Assembly (NCBI GenBank): GCA_021777055.1
Contig: JAIQZO010000024.1
Span: forward strand, 1-64,000
Reading direction: 5' to 3'
From: Candidatus Anammoxibacter sp.
Lineage (GTDB): Bacteria > Planctomycetota > Brocadiia > Brocadiales > Anammoxibacteraceae
DNA: 64,000 bases
The notes below the pieces were generated by a model. That model was not told the DNA's origin, did not search any database, and saw only the letters and a list, made by a program, of their open reading frames with translations. Within the stretch, counting starts at the first letter, position 1; each line of letters starts with the position of its first letter. Made by a program: the position numbers and the translations under genes. This document shows positions 1 through 9,362 of the stretch, in pieces.

Positions 1-26
1 TAATTATTACCTGCTTTCCATATCTC

Positions 27-143
27 CATATATCTTTAGAAGATGATTGAATCACATCTGATTGAAACCGTTAATTCGAATCTTGCATCTTTCATTTCTA
101 TAATTGAATCCCTAGCAAAATAAATTTTGCACTCCGATTAAAC
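27..143. repeat. Dispersed repeat family B, copy 1
   Basis: This stretch matches 61222-61339 over about 115 bases with scattered differences. The right end is nearly identical in both copies: a run containing GCAAAATAAATTTTGCACTC, itself a short palindrome (GCAAAAT-aa-ATTTTGC), followed by CGATTA. No reading frame is conserved between the copies. It looks like an old non-coding dispersed repeat. Confidence 0.6.
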
Positions 144-192
144 TAACCAAAGCTGTTAAAAATTTCTTTCTAAAAAAGAAGTTTTTACCGGG

Positions 193-453
193 TAATACTA
201 TAAAGCAGCAAAGCAGCAACCAGAATACTAGATGCCGGATACTGGATACTGGGAAATAGTTAGATTTCTAGTTACTTTGTCAAGATGCCACATGAAAAAG
301 AGGCGGACTCGATTTAAGATATAACACTCTAAAGCGGCGGAATAAATTATCTAGCATCTAGTATCCAGTAACTATACCATTACAAATAACTTAATAATGC
401 ACGGTAAAAATTTCTTTCTAGAAAAACAAGTTTTTTCAGGGTAATACTATATT
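193..453. repeat. Dispersed repeat family A, copy 1
   Basis: One of three long copies (others at 37650-37911 and 48386-48653), all in the same orientation. The core is bounded by an 11-base inverted repeat, ATACTAGATGC at 225-235 and GCATCTAGTAT at 354-364. It is followed by a conserved stretch with AATAACTTAATAATGCACGG and a tail near 410-453 ending in GGTAATACTAT. A second tail-like copy sits just before it at about 160-200. The tail ends about 10 bases from the stop codon of the minus-strand gene at 464. Confidence 0.75.
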
Positions 454-463
454 ATGCTTAAAA

Positions 464-1552
464 TCACAGTCGTTGGATTATCAATGAGTGCCAATTAGTA
501 GAATAGGTTTCATAACCAGGCGCTAAAGCGTGTGCAATACAGCACTTTGCATTGTCATAATTGTCAATAATAAATCCCTTTTGATTCTTAAACAGCTCAT
601 CTTTTTCCTTAAAATCTATAGTATCAGTTAAACATCTATTATCCGAATCAGCGAGAATGAGACCTTTATCATCAACAATGCATATCCGGCTCTTATCTTT
701 CTCTTCTTTGGATAAAGGTACGTTTTTAACAATAGTTTGCGCCAACGACTCGTATCGGAATATGACTCCCAATACACCTATGATCTGACCATTAGATTTA
801 CCATTCTCACGTACAGCAGTGGAATAGACTAAAACCAGTTCACCATTTACCAATGAAGACCTATGAACGGTTTCCCACTCATAATCGTCTCCACTTTCAC
901 ACTCCATAGCAGAACGAAACCATTCCGTACAGGAGACATTTTCACCGACAGAATTATATTTTTCTCTGTTACCATTAGCGACAACACTACCACTGACAGA
1001 ACACAACACAAGATCAAAATAGACAGTATATGAGTCCAAAATAGCTTTCATTCGTGAAGCCGCAAACTCATAAGCATCAGGCGTATTCTCTGTCAGTGCC
1101 TGGACAAGGCTACTATCAGTTGCCCACCATCTAACATCACACGAACGCTCATACAAGTTGCGATCGATTAAATCTATATTAGTTAAAGCTATGTCTGACA
1201 AACGAGTACCTCTAAAACTAGTAGCAATAAATTCATTAATTTCCGCGATCTCGTCAAAATCATTAGAGGTTTCACTCTCTAACCGTTTGATCAACTCATC
1301 TATACCCTGGGACAGAATCATCATTTCAGACGCAACGATGGAAAATGGCTTACCGGCTTCGCCCGCACGGGCAGACACGACTTTAGCATTAAGACCTAAA
1401 ATATGGGATTTATGGTTTATTTTCTCTATCTCATAAGTCGCATCCTTCATTTTATCTTTAAGCTGCAAACTCAATGCTGAGATTCGTTCTGGACTAAAGT
1501 CCTCTTGGCCAGCTAAACCTTTTCGTTGTTCAATTTTAGATTCTACTCCCAT
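464..1552 (-). CDS. Soluble chemotaxis-tip plus Cache-domain sensor protein
   Basis: A protein of 362 residues with no visible signal peptide or membrane segment, so probably cytoplasmic. Residues about 43-78 resemble half of the methyl-accepting chemotaxis hairpin tip (LNAKVVSARAGEAGKPF, then IVASE), the part of receptors that contacts CheA/CheW. Residues about 110-345 look like a Cache-type small-molecule sensor, with the block DRNLYERSCDVRWWATD at its start. The order, signalling tip first and sensor last, is the reverse of a normal receptor, and the long coiled-coil and methylation helices are missing. A strong ribosome site (GGAAGGTGGGG) precedes the ATG. It is monocistronic. Signalling to CheA or CheW is inferred only from the tip motif. 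Confidence 0.7.
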   Translation of the reverse strand: MGVESKIEQRKGLAGQEDFSPERISALSLQLKDKMKDATYEIEKINHKSHILGLNAKVVSARAGEAGKPFSIVASEMMILSQGIDELIKRLESETSNDFDEIAEINEFIATSFRGTRLSDIALTNIDLIDRNLYERSCDVRWWATDSSLVQALTENTPDAYEFAASRMKAILDSYTVYFDLVLCSVSGSVVANGNREKYNSVGENVSCTEWFRSAMECESGDDYEWETVHRSSLVNGELVLVYSTAVRENGKSNGQIIGVLGVIFRYESLAQTIVKNVPLSKEEKDKSRICIVDDKGLILADSDNRCLTDTIDFKEKDELFKNQKGFIIDNYDNAKCCIAHALAPGYETYSTNWHSLIIQRL

Positions 1553-2101
1553 ATCCCCACCTTCCTTTTTGTTTTAATTTACATACTGAGATCTTAAGAA
1601 TACCCTTTAAACAAACCAATATTAAAGAAATAATCTGAACTGCTATATATTATCGGGATACTTTATGAAATATTTCACAAAAAAAGTCTTCTATTAGTCT
1701 ATACTCGTAAACAACTTAACCACATCTATCATACTAATACTGACCTTCTGTATTGTAAAACATAAGTAATCCTTAAATAGAATACTTTTGTTCCATTTTA
1801 ATATTGACGAAAAGATGACCAAAAAGCAATAATACGTCGACGTCATATTACAATAGGTTAATTTATATACTAAATCCGGAGATAGAAGAACCAGCCCACA
1901 TTTAAGATGACCTATCATGATAAATATAGATCATAAAGGTATAAATTGCGAGGATTGATGATGCTAATTTAGACTACGATCAGTCTCTCTATCTTTTTCA
2001 AGGCTAGTATTATAAGGGAGCCCGTTATCATGCTAATGCGCAGAGAAAAAAATTTAGGTTAAAAATTAAGGGAACCAGGCAAATCTTGTTAAAGAATAAA
2101 C
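1553..2101. other. Intergenic region between divergent genes
   Basis: About 550 bases separate the sensor gene and the helicase gene, which are transcribed away from each other, so promoters for both should lie here. The sequence is very AT-rich. A 74-codon frame on the minus strand (1694-1918) has no recognisable content and was not accepted. I see no repeat or hairpin worth naming. Confidence 0.4.
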
Positions 2102-3475
2102 ATGACAACCATCGACTTTAAACATGGCACTCTAATTATCAAAGGAGAAGAGAGCCAAATAGCTCCAGCAAGCACGTTCCTTAAGTTTGATAATCGTATA
2201 ACCTGCTATAGGGCAAAGGCATATAAGTATGCAGATATAGTAACAGCTCTTCACCAAAATAGTAATAAGTACGAAGACCGTGCCAAGAAATATGCGGTTT
2301 TAAATCTACGTACTCCAAACTCCATAATTCCTCATCGACACCAGAAAAGCGCACTGCAAGCATGGGTAGGAAACAAATGCCGCGGTCTTGTTGTGCTTCC
2401 TACCGGGTCCGGCAAATCATTTCTTGCAGTAATGGCAATGACACATGTGCAGCGCTCTACCATTGTAATTGTACCTACCATTGATCTTGTTCAGCAATGG
2501 GCCGGGCTTTTGGAAAGGTTCTTTAAGTGTAAAGTTGGGATGCTTGGAGGTGGTTCAAAGGAGGTATGTGATATTACTGTCAGCACTTATGATTCTGCTG
2601 TTCTTATGATGGAGTTTATTGGTAATAAATTCGGTTTAGTCATATTTGATGAGTGCCATCATCTACCTGGTCCTACGAATCGACTTGCCGCAACTTTGTG
2701 CCTAGCACCTTACAGACTGGGGCTGACAGCTACACCAGAAAGGGATGATAACGGGGAAGAAGTACTGTATGACTTAATTGGAGATTTATGTTACAGAGAA
2801 GACATTGACGAATTAGAAGGAAAAATCCTTTCACCTTACATTACACATAAACTTGAACTAGACTTGGATGCGGATGAAGCTGAAGAGTATGAAAAGAACC
2901 GTAAACTCTATATCGATTTTATCCGCTCACAAGGGATTGATTTTAGCAGTAAGTATGGTTGGGCAAATTTTATATCAATATCATATGGTACACCGCAGGG
3001 TAAAGAGGCATTTGCCGCTTATCTTGCACAAAAAAGGATTGCCAGGACATGCCGTGCGAAATTTGACACTATCTGGGTGTTGATAAAAAAGCATGCGGGA
3101 GAAAGGATACTTATCTTTACAGCAGATAATCAAACCGCTTATGAGATAGGCCGCCGCTTCTTTCTACCGGTCTTAACCCACCATACTAAAGTTTCTGAGC
3201 GAAAAGAGTTTCTCCAATTCTTTAGAGACGGAGATTATCCTGTATTGGTTACAAGTAAGGTATTGAATGAGGGAGTCGATGTTCCGGAGGCCAGTGTGGC
3301 CATTATAGTTTCAGGAAGCGGCAGTATCAGGGAACATGTCCAGCGTTTGGGACGTATTTTGAGAAGAGCAGATAATAAACAGGCACAGCTTTACGAATTA
3401 TTAAGTAAAGGTACTGCAGAAATTTTTATAAGTAAGAGAAGGACAAAACACCGTGCTTACCAAAGATCTGATTAG
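2102..3475 (+). CDS. XPB/SSL2-type superfamily 2 DNA helicase
   Basis: An ATP-dependent DNA helicase of 457 residues. Walker A is TGSGKS at residues 101-106, the Walker B/DExH motif is DECHH at 183-187, motif III is LTATPERDD at about 208-216, and motif VI is QRLGRILRR near the C terminus. The layout matches bacterial and archaeal XPB homologues, the helicase that opens DNA in nucleotide excision repair. Its last 23 bases overlap the start of the DUF790/Bax1-type gene, which strongly supports a helicase-nuclease pair. No strong ribosome site precedes the ATG. Role in repair is inferred from the archaeal XPB-Bax1 pair. Confidence 0.9.
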   Translation: MTTIDFKHGTLIIKGEESQIAPASTFLKFDNRITCYRAKAYKYADIVTALHQNSNKYEDRAKKYAVLNLRTPNSIIPHRHQKSALQAWVGNKCRGLVVLPTGSGKSFLAVMAMTHVQRSTIVIVPTIDLVQQWAGLLERFFKCKVGMLGGGSKEVCDITVSTYDSAVLMMEFIGNKFGLVIFDECHHLPGPTNRLAATLCLAPYRLGLTATPERDDNGEEVLYDLIGDLCYREDIDELEGKILSPYITHKLELDLDADEAEEYEKNRKLYIDFIRSQGIDFSSKYGWANFISISYGTPQGKEAFAAYLAQKRIARTCRAKFDTIWVLIKKHAGERILIFTADNQTAYEIGRRFFLPVLTHHTKVSERKEFLQFFRDGDYPVLVTSKVLNEGVDVPEASVAIIVSGSGSIREHVQRLGRILRRADNKQAQLYELLSKGTAEIFISKRRTKHRAYQRSD

Positions 3476-4721
3476 GTGCCGCAAATATAAGGGCAAAGTT
3501 CACCCGCAGTTTATTAATGTTGAAGATTCTGTATTGTTACAGTTAGCTGACCGGTTAATTTCTGCTTATAAACAGGAGACCACACAAACTCGCAGTCAAA
3601 TTGAAGAGTACACCGGACCTGTTATCAATACGGCAGGTGACGTAATGCTGGCGAAAGGGCTAAATAAACTATTACTTGATAGATCGGAATTCAGCCATGA
3701 AGAAGGGATTGATTATTACACACTGCGTAGATCCATTTTTCTAGCTTCAGGTACTTTATTAAAGCAGAAAGAGGTGAACGATTATAAAAAATACAGAGAA
3801 ACACTCTTTTCTTGCAATGGGCTTAATCTAGATTTTCTAAACAAAGGTACATACCCTGATCTTCCTGAAAATGAACGTTTAATATCTTTTAAGCCATTGT
3901 CCGCAATCAATTTGTTGAAACGTTACAACTGTTCTCTGGTACAATCATTACTTTTAAGTGCAAATTCAATTTCATTATTAATAAGAGAGACCAAGGCCGC
4001 AAAGATACGCCAAATGTTTAAGTATCTAAATTTTTTCCGTCTGTTAAGCAAGATAACCCGTGAACATGATCATAAAGATGATAAATTCGAAATCTCCGGA
4101 GATGAAGTAAATACATCTCAAATAAAAGTAGTAATTGACGGTCCTCTTAGCATTTTTGAGAATACCCAAAAATATGGATTACAATTGGCTTCTTTCTTTC
4201 CCACTGTTTGTCATTTAGACAAATGGAAACTGGAAGCGGAAGTTAAATACAAAGGAAAAAAGTCGCAACTAACACTTGATGAAAAGAGTAAATTATCAGG
4301 TCATTACAATCATTATGGTAGTTATGTCCCCGAAGAGATAGATATGTTCCAAAAAGATTTCCAATCTAAGATAGAGGATTGGACGATTACAGAAGAGACA
4401 CCTTTTCTTGCTTCAGGAGACCAGGAGTTGATATTCCCTGACTTTAGTTTCCGAAATAGAGATAAAATGGTTATCCATCTGGAGCTGTTTCATAGATGGC
4501 ATGCTACTCAGCTTTTATCCAGAATAAAAATCGGAGAAAAGAAACCGGATATACCTTTACTTGTTGGGGTAGACCGCAATCTTTACAAGGCCCCTGAGAT
4601 AAAAGAGAAACTTGGCAAGAGTTCATGGTTTACTGAACATGGATTCCTCTTCAACAGTTTTCCCGGAGTAGAAAGAGTTCGCAAAAACTTAGAACAATTG
4701 GCAAAAAGCCGAAACAAATAA
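3453..4721 (+). CDS. DUF790 family nuclease, Bax1-like partner of XPB
   Basis: This 422-residue protein begins MLTKDLIRCR and has the length and order of the DUF790 family, whose archaeal member Bax1 binds XPB and cuts DNA at repair junctions. A possible PD-(D/E)xK-like site is FPDFSF (Asp330) followed by HLELF (Glu343). The start is GTG at 3453, placed 11 bases after GAGAAGGA and inside the end of the helicase gene, so the two are probably translationally coupled. I assign the family from overall sequence and context; the catalytic residues are my reading and need an alignment. Confidence 0.8.
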   Translation: MLTKDLIRCRKYKGKVHPQFINVEDSVLLQLADRLISAYKQETTQTRSQIEEYTGPVINTAGDVMLAKGLNKLLLDRSEFSHEEGIDYYTLRRSIFLASGTLLKQKEVNDYKKYRETLFSCNGLNLDFLNKGTYPDLPENERLISFKPLSAINLLKRYNCSLVQSLLLSANSISLLIRETKAAKIRQMFKYLNFFRLLSKITREHDHKDDKFEISGDEVNTSQIKVVIDGPLSIFENTQKYGLQLASFFPTVCHLDKWKLEAEVKYKGKKSQLTLDEKSKLSGHYNHYGSYVPEEIDMFQKDFQSKIEDWTITEETPFLASGDQELIFPDFSFRNRDKMVIHLELFHRWHATQLLSRIKIGEKKPDIPLLVGVDRNLYKAPEIKEKLGKSSWFTEHGFLFNSFPGVERVRKNLEQLAKSRNK

Positions 4722-4768
4722 TTCATTTAAAATTTGACTTATATTTTTCGTTTTGATAACTTAGAAAA

Positions 4769-5116
4769 ATGCCTATAGCAGAAGAACTTAACAATATAAA
4801 AACATTAGAGTCTGTTGGTTTTGATCATAAACAGGCAGAGGCCTTAACGGGCATCATTGAAAAAACACAGGTTCATGGCTATGAGAACTTAAAGGAATTT
4901 ATACACAACGAAACAAATAGCCTACATAATGAAATAAATAGCCTCCGCAATGAACATAATCGTAAATTTGACAGCATTGATATAAAATTTGACAGCCTCC
5001 GTAACGAACTGAAAGCAGAAATAGCAAATACATCAAAGGACCTTTTTATTAAATTGTTAGGTATTATTGTGGGTACTGTCGGAATGGCCGTTACAATCCT
5101 CAAGCTATTCCCTTAG
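4769..5116 (+). CDS. Small coiled-coil membrane protein (DUF1640/CCDC90-like)
   Basis: A protein of 115 residues. The first 35 residues (LESVGFDHKQAEALTGII) resemble the start of DUF1640/CCDC90 proteins. Residues about 40-92 form a coiled coil with repeated blocks such as NEINSLRNE and KFDSLRNEL. A single hydrophobic segment at about 95-113 ends in KLFP, giving a C-terminal membrane anchor. It lies 47 bases after the Bax1-like gene on the same strand and may be co-transcribed. Function is unknown. The stop falls 4 bases from the end of the convergent glycerate kinase gene. Confidence 0.6.
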   Translation: MPIAEELNNIKTLESVGFDHKQAEALTGIIEKTQVHGYENLKEFIHNETNSLHNEINSLRNEHNRKFDSIDIKFDSLRNELKAEIANTSKDLFIKLLGIIVGTVGMAVTILKLFP

Positions 5117-5120
5117 ATAA

Positions 5121-6458
5121 TCACACTACAATTATTATCCGCACATCCATTACGTTTGTATTTGTGGGCCCCGTAGTTATGAGATCTCCCATGTTTATAA
5201 AGAAATGGTACGAGTCATTATTCATTAAATACTCGAGGGGATCCATATTTAACCCAATTGCCTTTTTTACCGTAAAACCATCTGCCACAGCGCCGGCAGA
5301 ATCCGTCGGCCCGTCTGTACCATCAGTTGCACCGCTAAACACAACCACATTATCCAACCCAGATATCTCTATGGCGGAAGCAAGCACAAATTCCTGATTT
5401 CTACCTCCTAATCCATTACCATTTATAGTAACAGTGGTTTCCCCTCCGGACAAAATACATGCAGGTCTTTTTACAGGATTACCACTCTTTAAGATCTCTT
5501 TTGCTATGGCTGTATGAACTTTCGCGACATCACGGGTTTCACCTTCTATCATGGTAGAGAGAATAAGCGTATTGTACCCCAACTCGACAGTTTTCTCTTT
5601 TGATGCCTTAAACGCTTCCATGTTACTTGCAATAATAACATTCTGTACCTTATCAAATACCTTTTCATCTGACTTTGGAGTCTCTCGAATAAAGCCATTG
5701 ACACCTTTATTTATATGCTCTATAACACTTTTAGGTATTTTATCCAGAATATCATACTTCTTTAGGACAGAAATGCACTCTTTAAAGGTAGTGGGATCAG
5801 GAACCGTTGGACCAGATGCAATTGCATCAAGGGGATCTCCTATTACATCTGAAATAATTAAGGTCACAATTGTTGCCGGGTATGCGGCCTCCGCCAGCTG
5901 ACCACCTTTCAGCAACGAAATGTGCTTTCTTATAGTGTTAATCTCTTGAATAGTCGCACCGCATGAAAGAAGCAGGCTTGTTGCCTGCTGTTTTTCGGTA
6001 AGTGAAATTTCCCCAGCCGGAAGAGGAAGCAACGCAGAACCGCCACCGGAAAGTAGGAAGATTATCAGATCTTTCTCATTTGTGTTTCGAAGGGTATCAT
6101 AGATTATCTTTGCACCGTGAAGACCAGCACTATCAGGTGTGGGGTGACTGGCTTCATGCAGGGCAATCTTGTTTACTTTGTCAAAGTGCCCGTACTTTAT
6201 ATTAACATGGCCAAAGGTAATAATATCACCCATTACCTCTTCCACCGCCCTGGACATTGAAGCGCCGGCTTTGCCTGCACCTAGGACTAATATCCTGTCG
6301 TATAGATTAAGATCATACATTCGTCCATTAATTTCCAGGGTTGAATTCTCTAGCTTAAGCACACGTTTCACAGCGTATATTGGATCAACTGCCCGTAATC
6401 CAGCCATAAAGATTTCCCCTGCATCTTCACGTAATTTATTAATAATTTCTTGAGACAT
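5121..6458 (-). CDS. Glycerate 2-kinase (DUF4147/MOFRL family)
   Basis: A 445-residue protein of the GckA/TtuD family, which phosphorylates D-glycerate to 2-phosphoglycerate with ATP. Diagnostic pieces in order are GAGKAGASM near residue 60, the glycine-rich LLSGGGSALLPLP near 135, the block ISDVIGDPLDAIASGPTVPD near 205, and the C-terminal MOFRL-type segment SGGETTVTINGNGLGGRNQE followed by SGATDGTDGPTDSAG. Length is normal for the family. No clear Shine-Dalgarno precedes the ATG at 6458. It is convergent with the coiled-coil gene and transcribed alone. It would serve glycerate entry to glycolysis in the cytoplasm. Confidence 0.93.
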   Translation of the reverse strand: MSQEIINKLREDAGEIFMAGLRAVDPIYAVKRVLKLENSTLEINGRMYDLNLYDRILVLGAGKAGASMSRAVEEVMGDIITFGHVNIKYGHFDKVNKIALHEASHPTPDSAGLHGAKIIYDTLRNTNEKDLIIFLLSGGGSALLPLPAGEISLTEKQQATSLLLSCGATIQEINTIRKHISLLKGGQLAEAAYPATIVTLIISDVIGDPLDAIASGPTVPDPTTFKECISVLKKYDILDKIPKSVIEHINKGVNGFIRETPKSDEKVFDKVQNVIIASNMEAFKASKEKTVELGYNTLILSTMIEGETRDVAKVHTAIAKEILKSGNPVKRPACILSGGETTVTINGNGLGGRNQEFVLASAIEISGLDNVVVFSGATDGTDGPTDSAGAVADGFTVKKAIGLNMDPLEYLMNNDSYHFFINMGDLITTGPTNTNVMDVRIIIVV

Positions 6459-6639
6459 TTATATACAAGATAAAAGGAGAACCAGCAAATAGTACCTGTA
6501 AAAAGACGCTCTAATAAAGATAACTGCAAGTTTAGTATAACGCATAACTTGAATATCTTTCAATTTCTTGATATCATCTAACATAATAAATAAAAAAAAT
6601 GTATTATTATGAAGGAATAGTAGATTTTATATTAACCGA

Positions 6640-6657
6640 AATCATTGGTCAATGATT
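6640..6657. promoter_or_regulatory. Short palindrome upstream of pepA
   Basis: A perfect inverted repeat AATCATTG-GT-CAATGATT lies about 60 bases before the pepA ATG and within the 260-base gap between two divergent genes. Its size and place would fit an operator for a dimeric regulator, but nothing else supports that, and an AT-rich palindrome can occur by chance. Confidence 0.25.
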
Positions 6658-6718
6658 AATAGTTTACAACTTTTATTAAACATAAAAAAGAACTTAACAA
6701 CCGTGCAAGAGGAGCCGA

Positions 6719-8200
6719 ATGAAAATTATTTTAAAGGATACTACTTATTCAAGTGAAGAGTTGCTGATATTTCCTGTTTCAAAGCAATACCTTGATGGGT
6801 TAAAAGGTACAGATTCTATAACAAAAAAGCTTTGCCAATTAAGGGACTTGGGAGATTTTAGAGCTAAAAATGAAGCGGTGTGCCACTTTTTAACGGGAGA
6901 GGCCAAAGGAGTTAAAAGAGTTATTGCATTAGGCCTGGGAGAAGAAAAATCCATTGACAAAGAATCCGTTAGGCGGGCTTATTCTGTAGTAGTTAACACC
7001 ATTCTGAACTTAAAGGTAAAGAGCATATCAACCACAATACCGAAATGTGACCTGACTATTGAAGACCTAAGCTGTTCACTGGTTGAAGGCATTGAATTGA
7101 GTAACTATTTCTTTCAAAAGTATATCAGCGAAAAAGAGAGGCTAAAACAACCAATAACATCGCTTACTATATACATTGGTAAATCCTTAAAAACAACCGG
7201 CCTTAAACGATTGATAAGTGATACACAGACTATTTGCAAATATACAAAGTTTGCAAGGGATCTGGTTAATGAGAACAGTGACGATAAATATTCATTAAAG
7301 TTCTTTAATAAGATAAAATCTACCTGTACAGAGAATAAGCTGAAGGTGACTAAGCTTGATGAAAATGCATTAAAAAAGTTGAAAATGAATCTTGTTCTAG
7401 CTGTAAATGCAGGCAGCGCATTCCCTCCCGCATTTCTAGAGATTGTATACACAGGAAACAAAAACTCATCTAAAAAGGTAGCACTTATCGGTAAAGGCCT
7501 TACTTTTGACGCTGGAGGACTAAACCTAAAGCCAACTAAAGCAATTGAGGACATGAAGCTGGATATGGCCGGTGCTGCAGCTGTCGCATCCGCGGTAAAC
7601 TGTGCCGCTGAGCTGAAGCTAAAACAGAACATTGTGGGTATTATCCCCCTAGTAGAAAATATGATTGGCCCCAAAGCATTTAAACCGGGAGATATTATAA
7701 CCTCACACTCAAAGAAAACTGTAGAAATAAGAAACACAGATGCCGAAGGACGGCTGGTTCTTGCCGATGCAATATCATATACAATAAACAAGTATAAACC
7801 AGAACTTATCATTGATCTGGCAACATTGACAGGCGCATGCCTTGTGGCACTTGGTGAATACTATGCCGGAGCAATGACCAACAATCAAGAGAAACTGGAT
7901 TTGTTAATAGAGTCTTCAAAAGAGACGGGTGAAAACATTTGGCAGTTGCCCCTTTACAATGATATAGGAAAACGATTGAAAAGTGATATCGCAGATCTAC
8001 AAAATAGTTCACCAAACAAATTCGGTGGAACTATATTCGCCGGAATGTTCTTAAAAGAATTTGTAAATGACACACAATGGATTCATTTGGACATTGCAGG
8101 TCCTGCGTTTTTTGAGGGCAAACATTACTATATGGGAAAAGGTGGAACAGGGTTCGGAGTGAGATTGTTGGCAAACTTTCTGCGAAACATTAAACTTTAA
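6719..8200 (+). CDS. pepA: Leucyl aminopeptidase (M17 family)
   Basis: A cytoplasmic dimetal aminopeptidase of 493 residues that removes N-terminal residues from peptides. The catalytic domain carries the M17 metal- and substrate-binding blocks: GKGLTFDAGGLNLKP around residue 260, DMKLDMAGAAAV around 281, and NTDAEGRLVLADA around 340. LATLTGACLVALGEYYAG follows as in other members. The N-terminal 170 residues form the family's less conserved macro-like domain. AGAGGAG precedes the ATG by a normal distance. It is followed by a hairpin at 8220-8254, so it probably forms its own unit. Confidence 0.95.
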   Translation: MKIILKDTTYSSEELLIFPVSKQYLDGLKGTDSITKKLCQLRDLGDFRAKNEAVCHFLTGEAKGVKRVIALGLGEEKSIDKESVRRAYSVVVNTILNLKVKSISTTIPKCDLTIEDLSCSLVEGIELSNYFFQKYISEKERLKQPITSLTIYIGKSLKTTGLKRLISDTQTICKYTKFARDLVNENSDDKYSLKFFNKIKSTCTENKLKVTKLDENALKKLKMNLVLAVNAGSAFPPAFLEIVYTGNKNSSKKVALIGKGLTFDAGGLNLKPTKAIEDMKLDMAGAAAVASAVNCAAELKLKQNIVGIIPLVENMIGPKAFKPGDIITSHSKKTVEIRNTDAEGRLVLADAISYTINKYKPELIIDLATLTGACLVALGEYYAGAMTNNQEKLDLLIESSKETGENIWQLPLYNDIGKRLKSDIADLQNSSPNKFGGTIFAGMFLKEFVNDTQWIHLDIAGPAFFEGKHYYMGKGGTGFGVRLLANFLRNIKL

Positions 8201-8219
8201 AGAATGTACAGATACTAAG

Positions 8220-8254
8220 CGGGTTCATAAATGAAGTATTTAGTTATGAACCCG
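8220..8254 (+). terminator. Hairpin between pepA and the MetE-like gene
   Basis: A perfect 11-base inverted repeat, CGGGTTCATAA (8220-8230) and TTATGAACCCG (8244-8254), with a 13-base loop, sits 20 bases after the pepA stop and 18 bases before the next start. There is no T-run after it, so it is not a classical terminator. It may end pepA transcription weakly, or be an mRNA processing or stabilising structure. Confidence 0.45.
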
Positions 8255-8272
8255 TTGAGTATAGAAAAATAA

Positions 8273-9361
8273 TTGAGTCATTTTAATTCTTCTAGAGGTC
8301 TTGATAAATTGAATAAAAATTTTGAAGCAAATTTCGCAGCAACAGCAATCGGCAGTTTTCCGCACGACAATATTAGCGATGCATGCAATCTGATACAGGA
8401 CACATTACCAGAAGTACCATGCTGGCCACAATTAACAGCCAGGGGCATATACGAAGAGATGTGTATCCAATACACCGAGAATTTACCCGGATTTGAGATA
8501 GATTTTGGTCAGAAAATAGGGATACTGGAAGCAAATGATAAATTTAATAACGATCTGGAGACATTCTATAAAAAATATATGGAAAAGGATGTTAATTACT
8601 TCGCAATAACAGAGAAATATGGATCTGGTTTCCACGCAATGATCAAAAGACTTGAAGATTCTGACAGAAGCAATATGATCGCGGTAAAGGGGCAGATTGT
8701 GGGTCCGATAACACTGGCAGGCATAACAAAAGACAGAGAAAAAATAGCATCCATCTATAATGATATATGTTTTGACGCAATAGTTAAAACCCTTGCAATG
8801 AAGGCAACTTGGCAGTTGGAACAATTTGAACGGTTTGATATTCAGCGTATTATTTTTGTAGACGAACCGTATCTGGCAAGCATTGGTTCTGCTTTTGCTA
8901 ATATTGATAAAGGCAAAGTTATAAGTTCGTTAAACGAAGTATTCAGCGCTATCCATGAAAAAGACGGATTGGCAGGTATACACTGCTGTGGTAATACAGA
9001 TTGGTCAATGCTCATCGAAACTACCATCGATATTATTAATTTTGATGCATTCGGATATATGGATTCATTGATATTATACTGGAAAGAAGTAAAAAGTTTT
9101 CTTGAAAGAGGTGGAATACTTGCCTGGGGTATAGTGCCAACATCTGACGAGATTGAAGATGCCACGCTGGATGACTTAATCAGTAAGATGAATGCAGGTA
9201 TCAAAAAACTTGCAGATAACGGCATTGACCCAAAACTTATTTTCAGGAATTCATTAGTCACTCCAAGCTGCGGTACTGGGTCACTGGACATAAAAAATGC
9301 AGAAAAAGCAATGCAACTTACCAAAAGTGTATCTATGAAATTAAAAGAAACTTTAGGATAA
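8273..9361 (+). CDS. MetE/uroporphyrinogen decarboxylase-superfamily protein (core-MetE-like)
   Basis: A 362-residue TIM-barrel protein resembling the C-terminal catalytic half of cobalamin-independent methionine synthase and related URO-D superfamily methyltransferases. AIGSFPHDN near residue 27, VKGQIVGPITLAG near 142, VDEPYLASIG near 196 and GIHCCGNTDW near 238 are the expected barrel blocks; the HCCGNTDW stretch holds the likely zinc or thiol site. The substrate cannot be read from sequence. The first in-frame start is TTG at 8273, without a ribosome site; a second TTG at 8309 follows AGAGG at about 10 bases and may be the real start. The next gene begins 2 bases after the stop. Confidence 0.8.
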   Translation: MSHFNSSRGLDKLNKNFEANFAATAIGSFPHDNISDACNLIQDTLPEVPCWPQLTARGIYEEMCIQYTENLPGFEIDFGQKIGILEANDKFNNDLETFYKKYMEKDVNYFAITEKYGSGFHAMIKRLEDSDRSNMIAVKGQIVGPITLAGITKDREKIASIYNDICFDAIVKTLAMKATWQLEQFERFDIQRIIFVDEPYLASIGSAFANIDKGKVISSLNEVFSAIHEKDGLAGIHCCGNTDWSMLIETTIDIINFDAFGYMDSLILYWKEVKSFLERGGILAWGIVPTSDEIEDATLDDLISKMNAGIKKLADNGIDPKLIFRNSLVTPSCGTGSLDIKNAEKAMQLTKSVSMKLKETLG

Positions 9362-9362
9362 A

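Noticed and set aside
1694-1918. 74-codon minus-strand frame
   Set aside because: Low-complexity AT-rich sequence, no ribosome site and no recognisable motif.
7114-7812. 232-codon minus-strand frame inside pepA
   Set aside because: Antisense shadow of a conserved gene; no start signal and no family resemblance.
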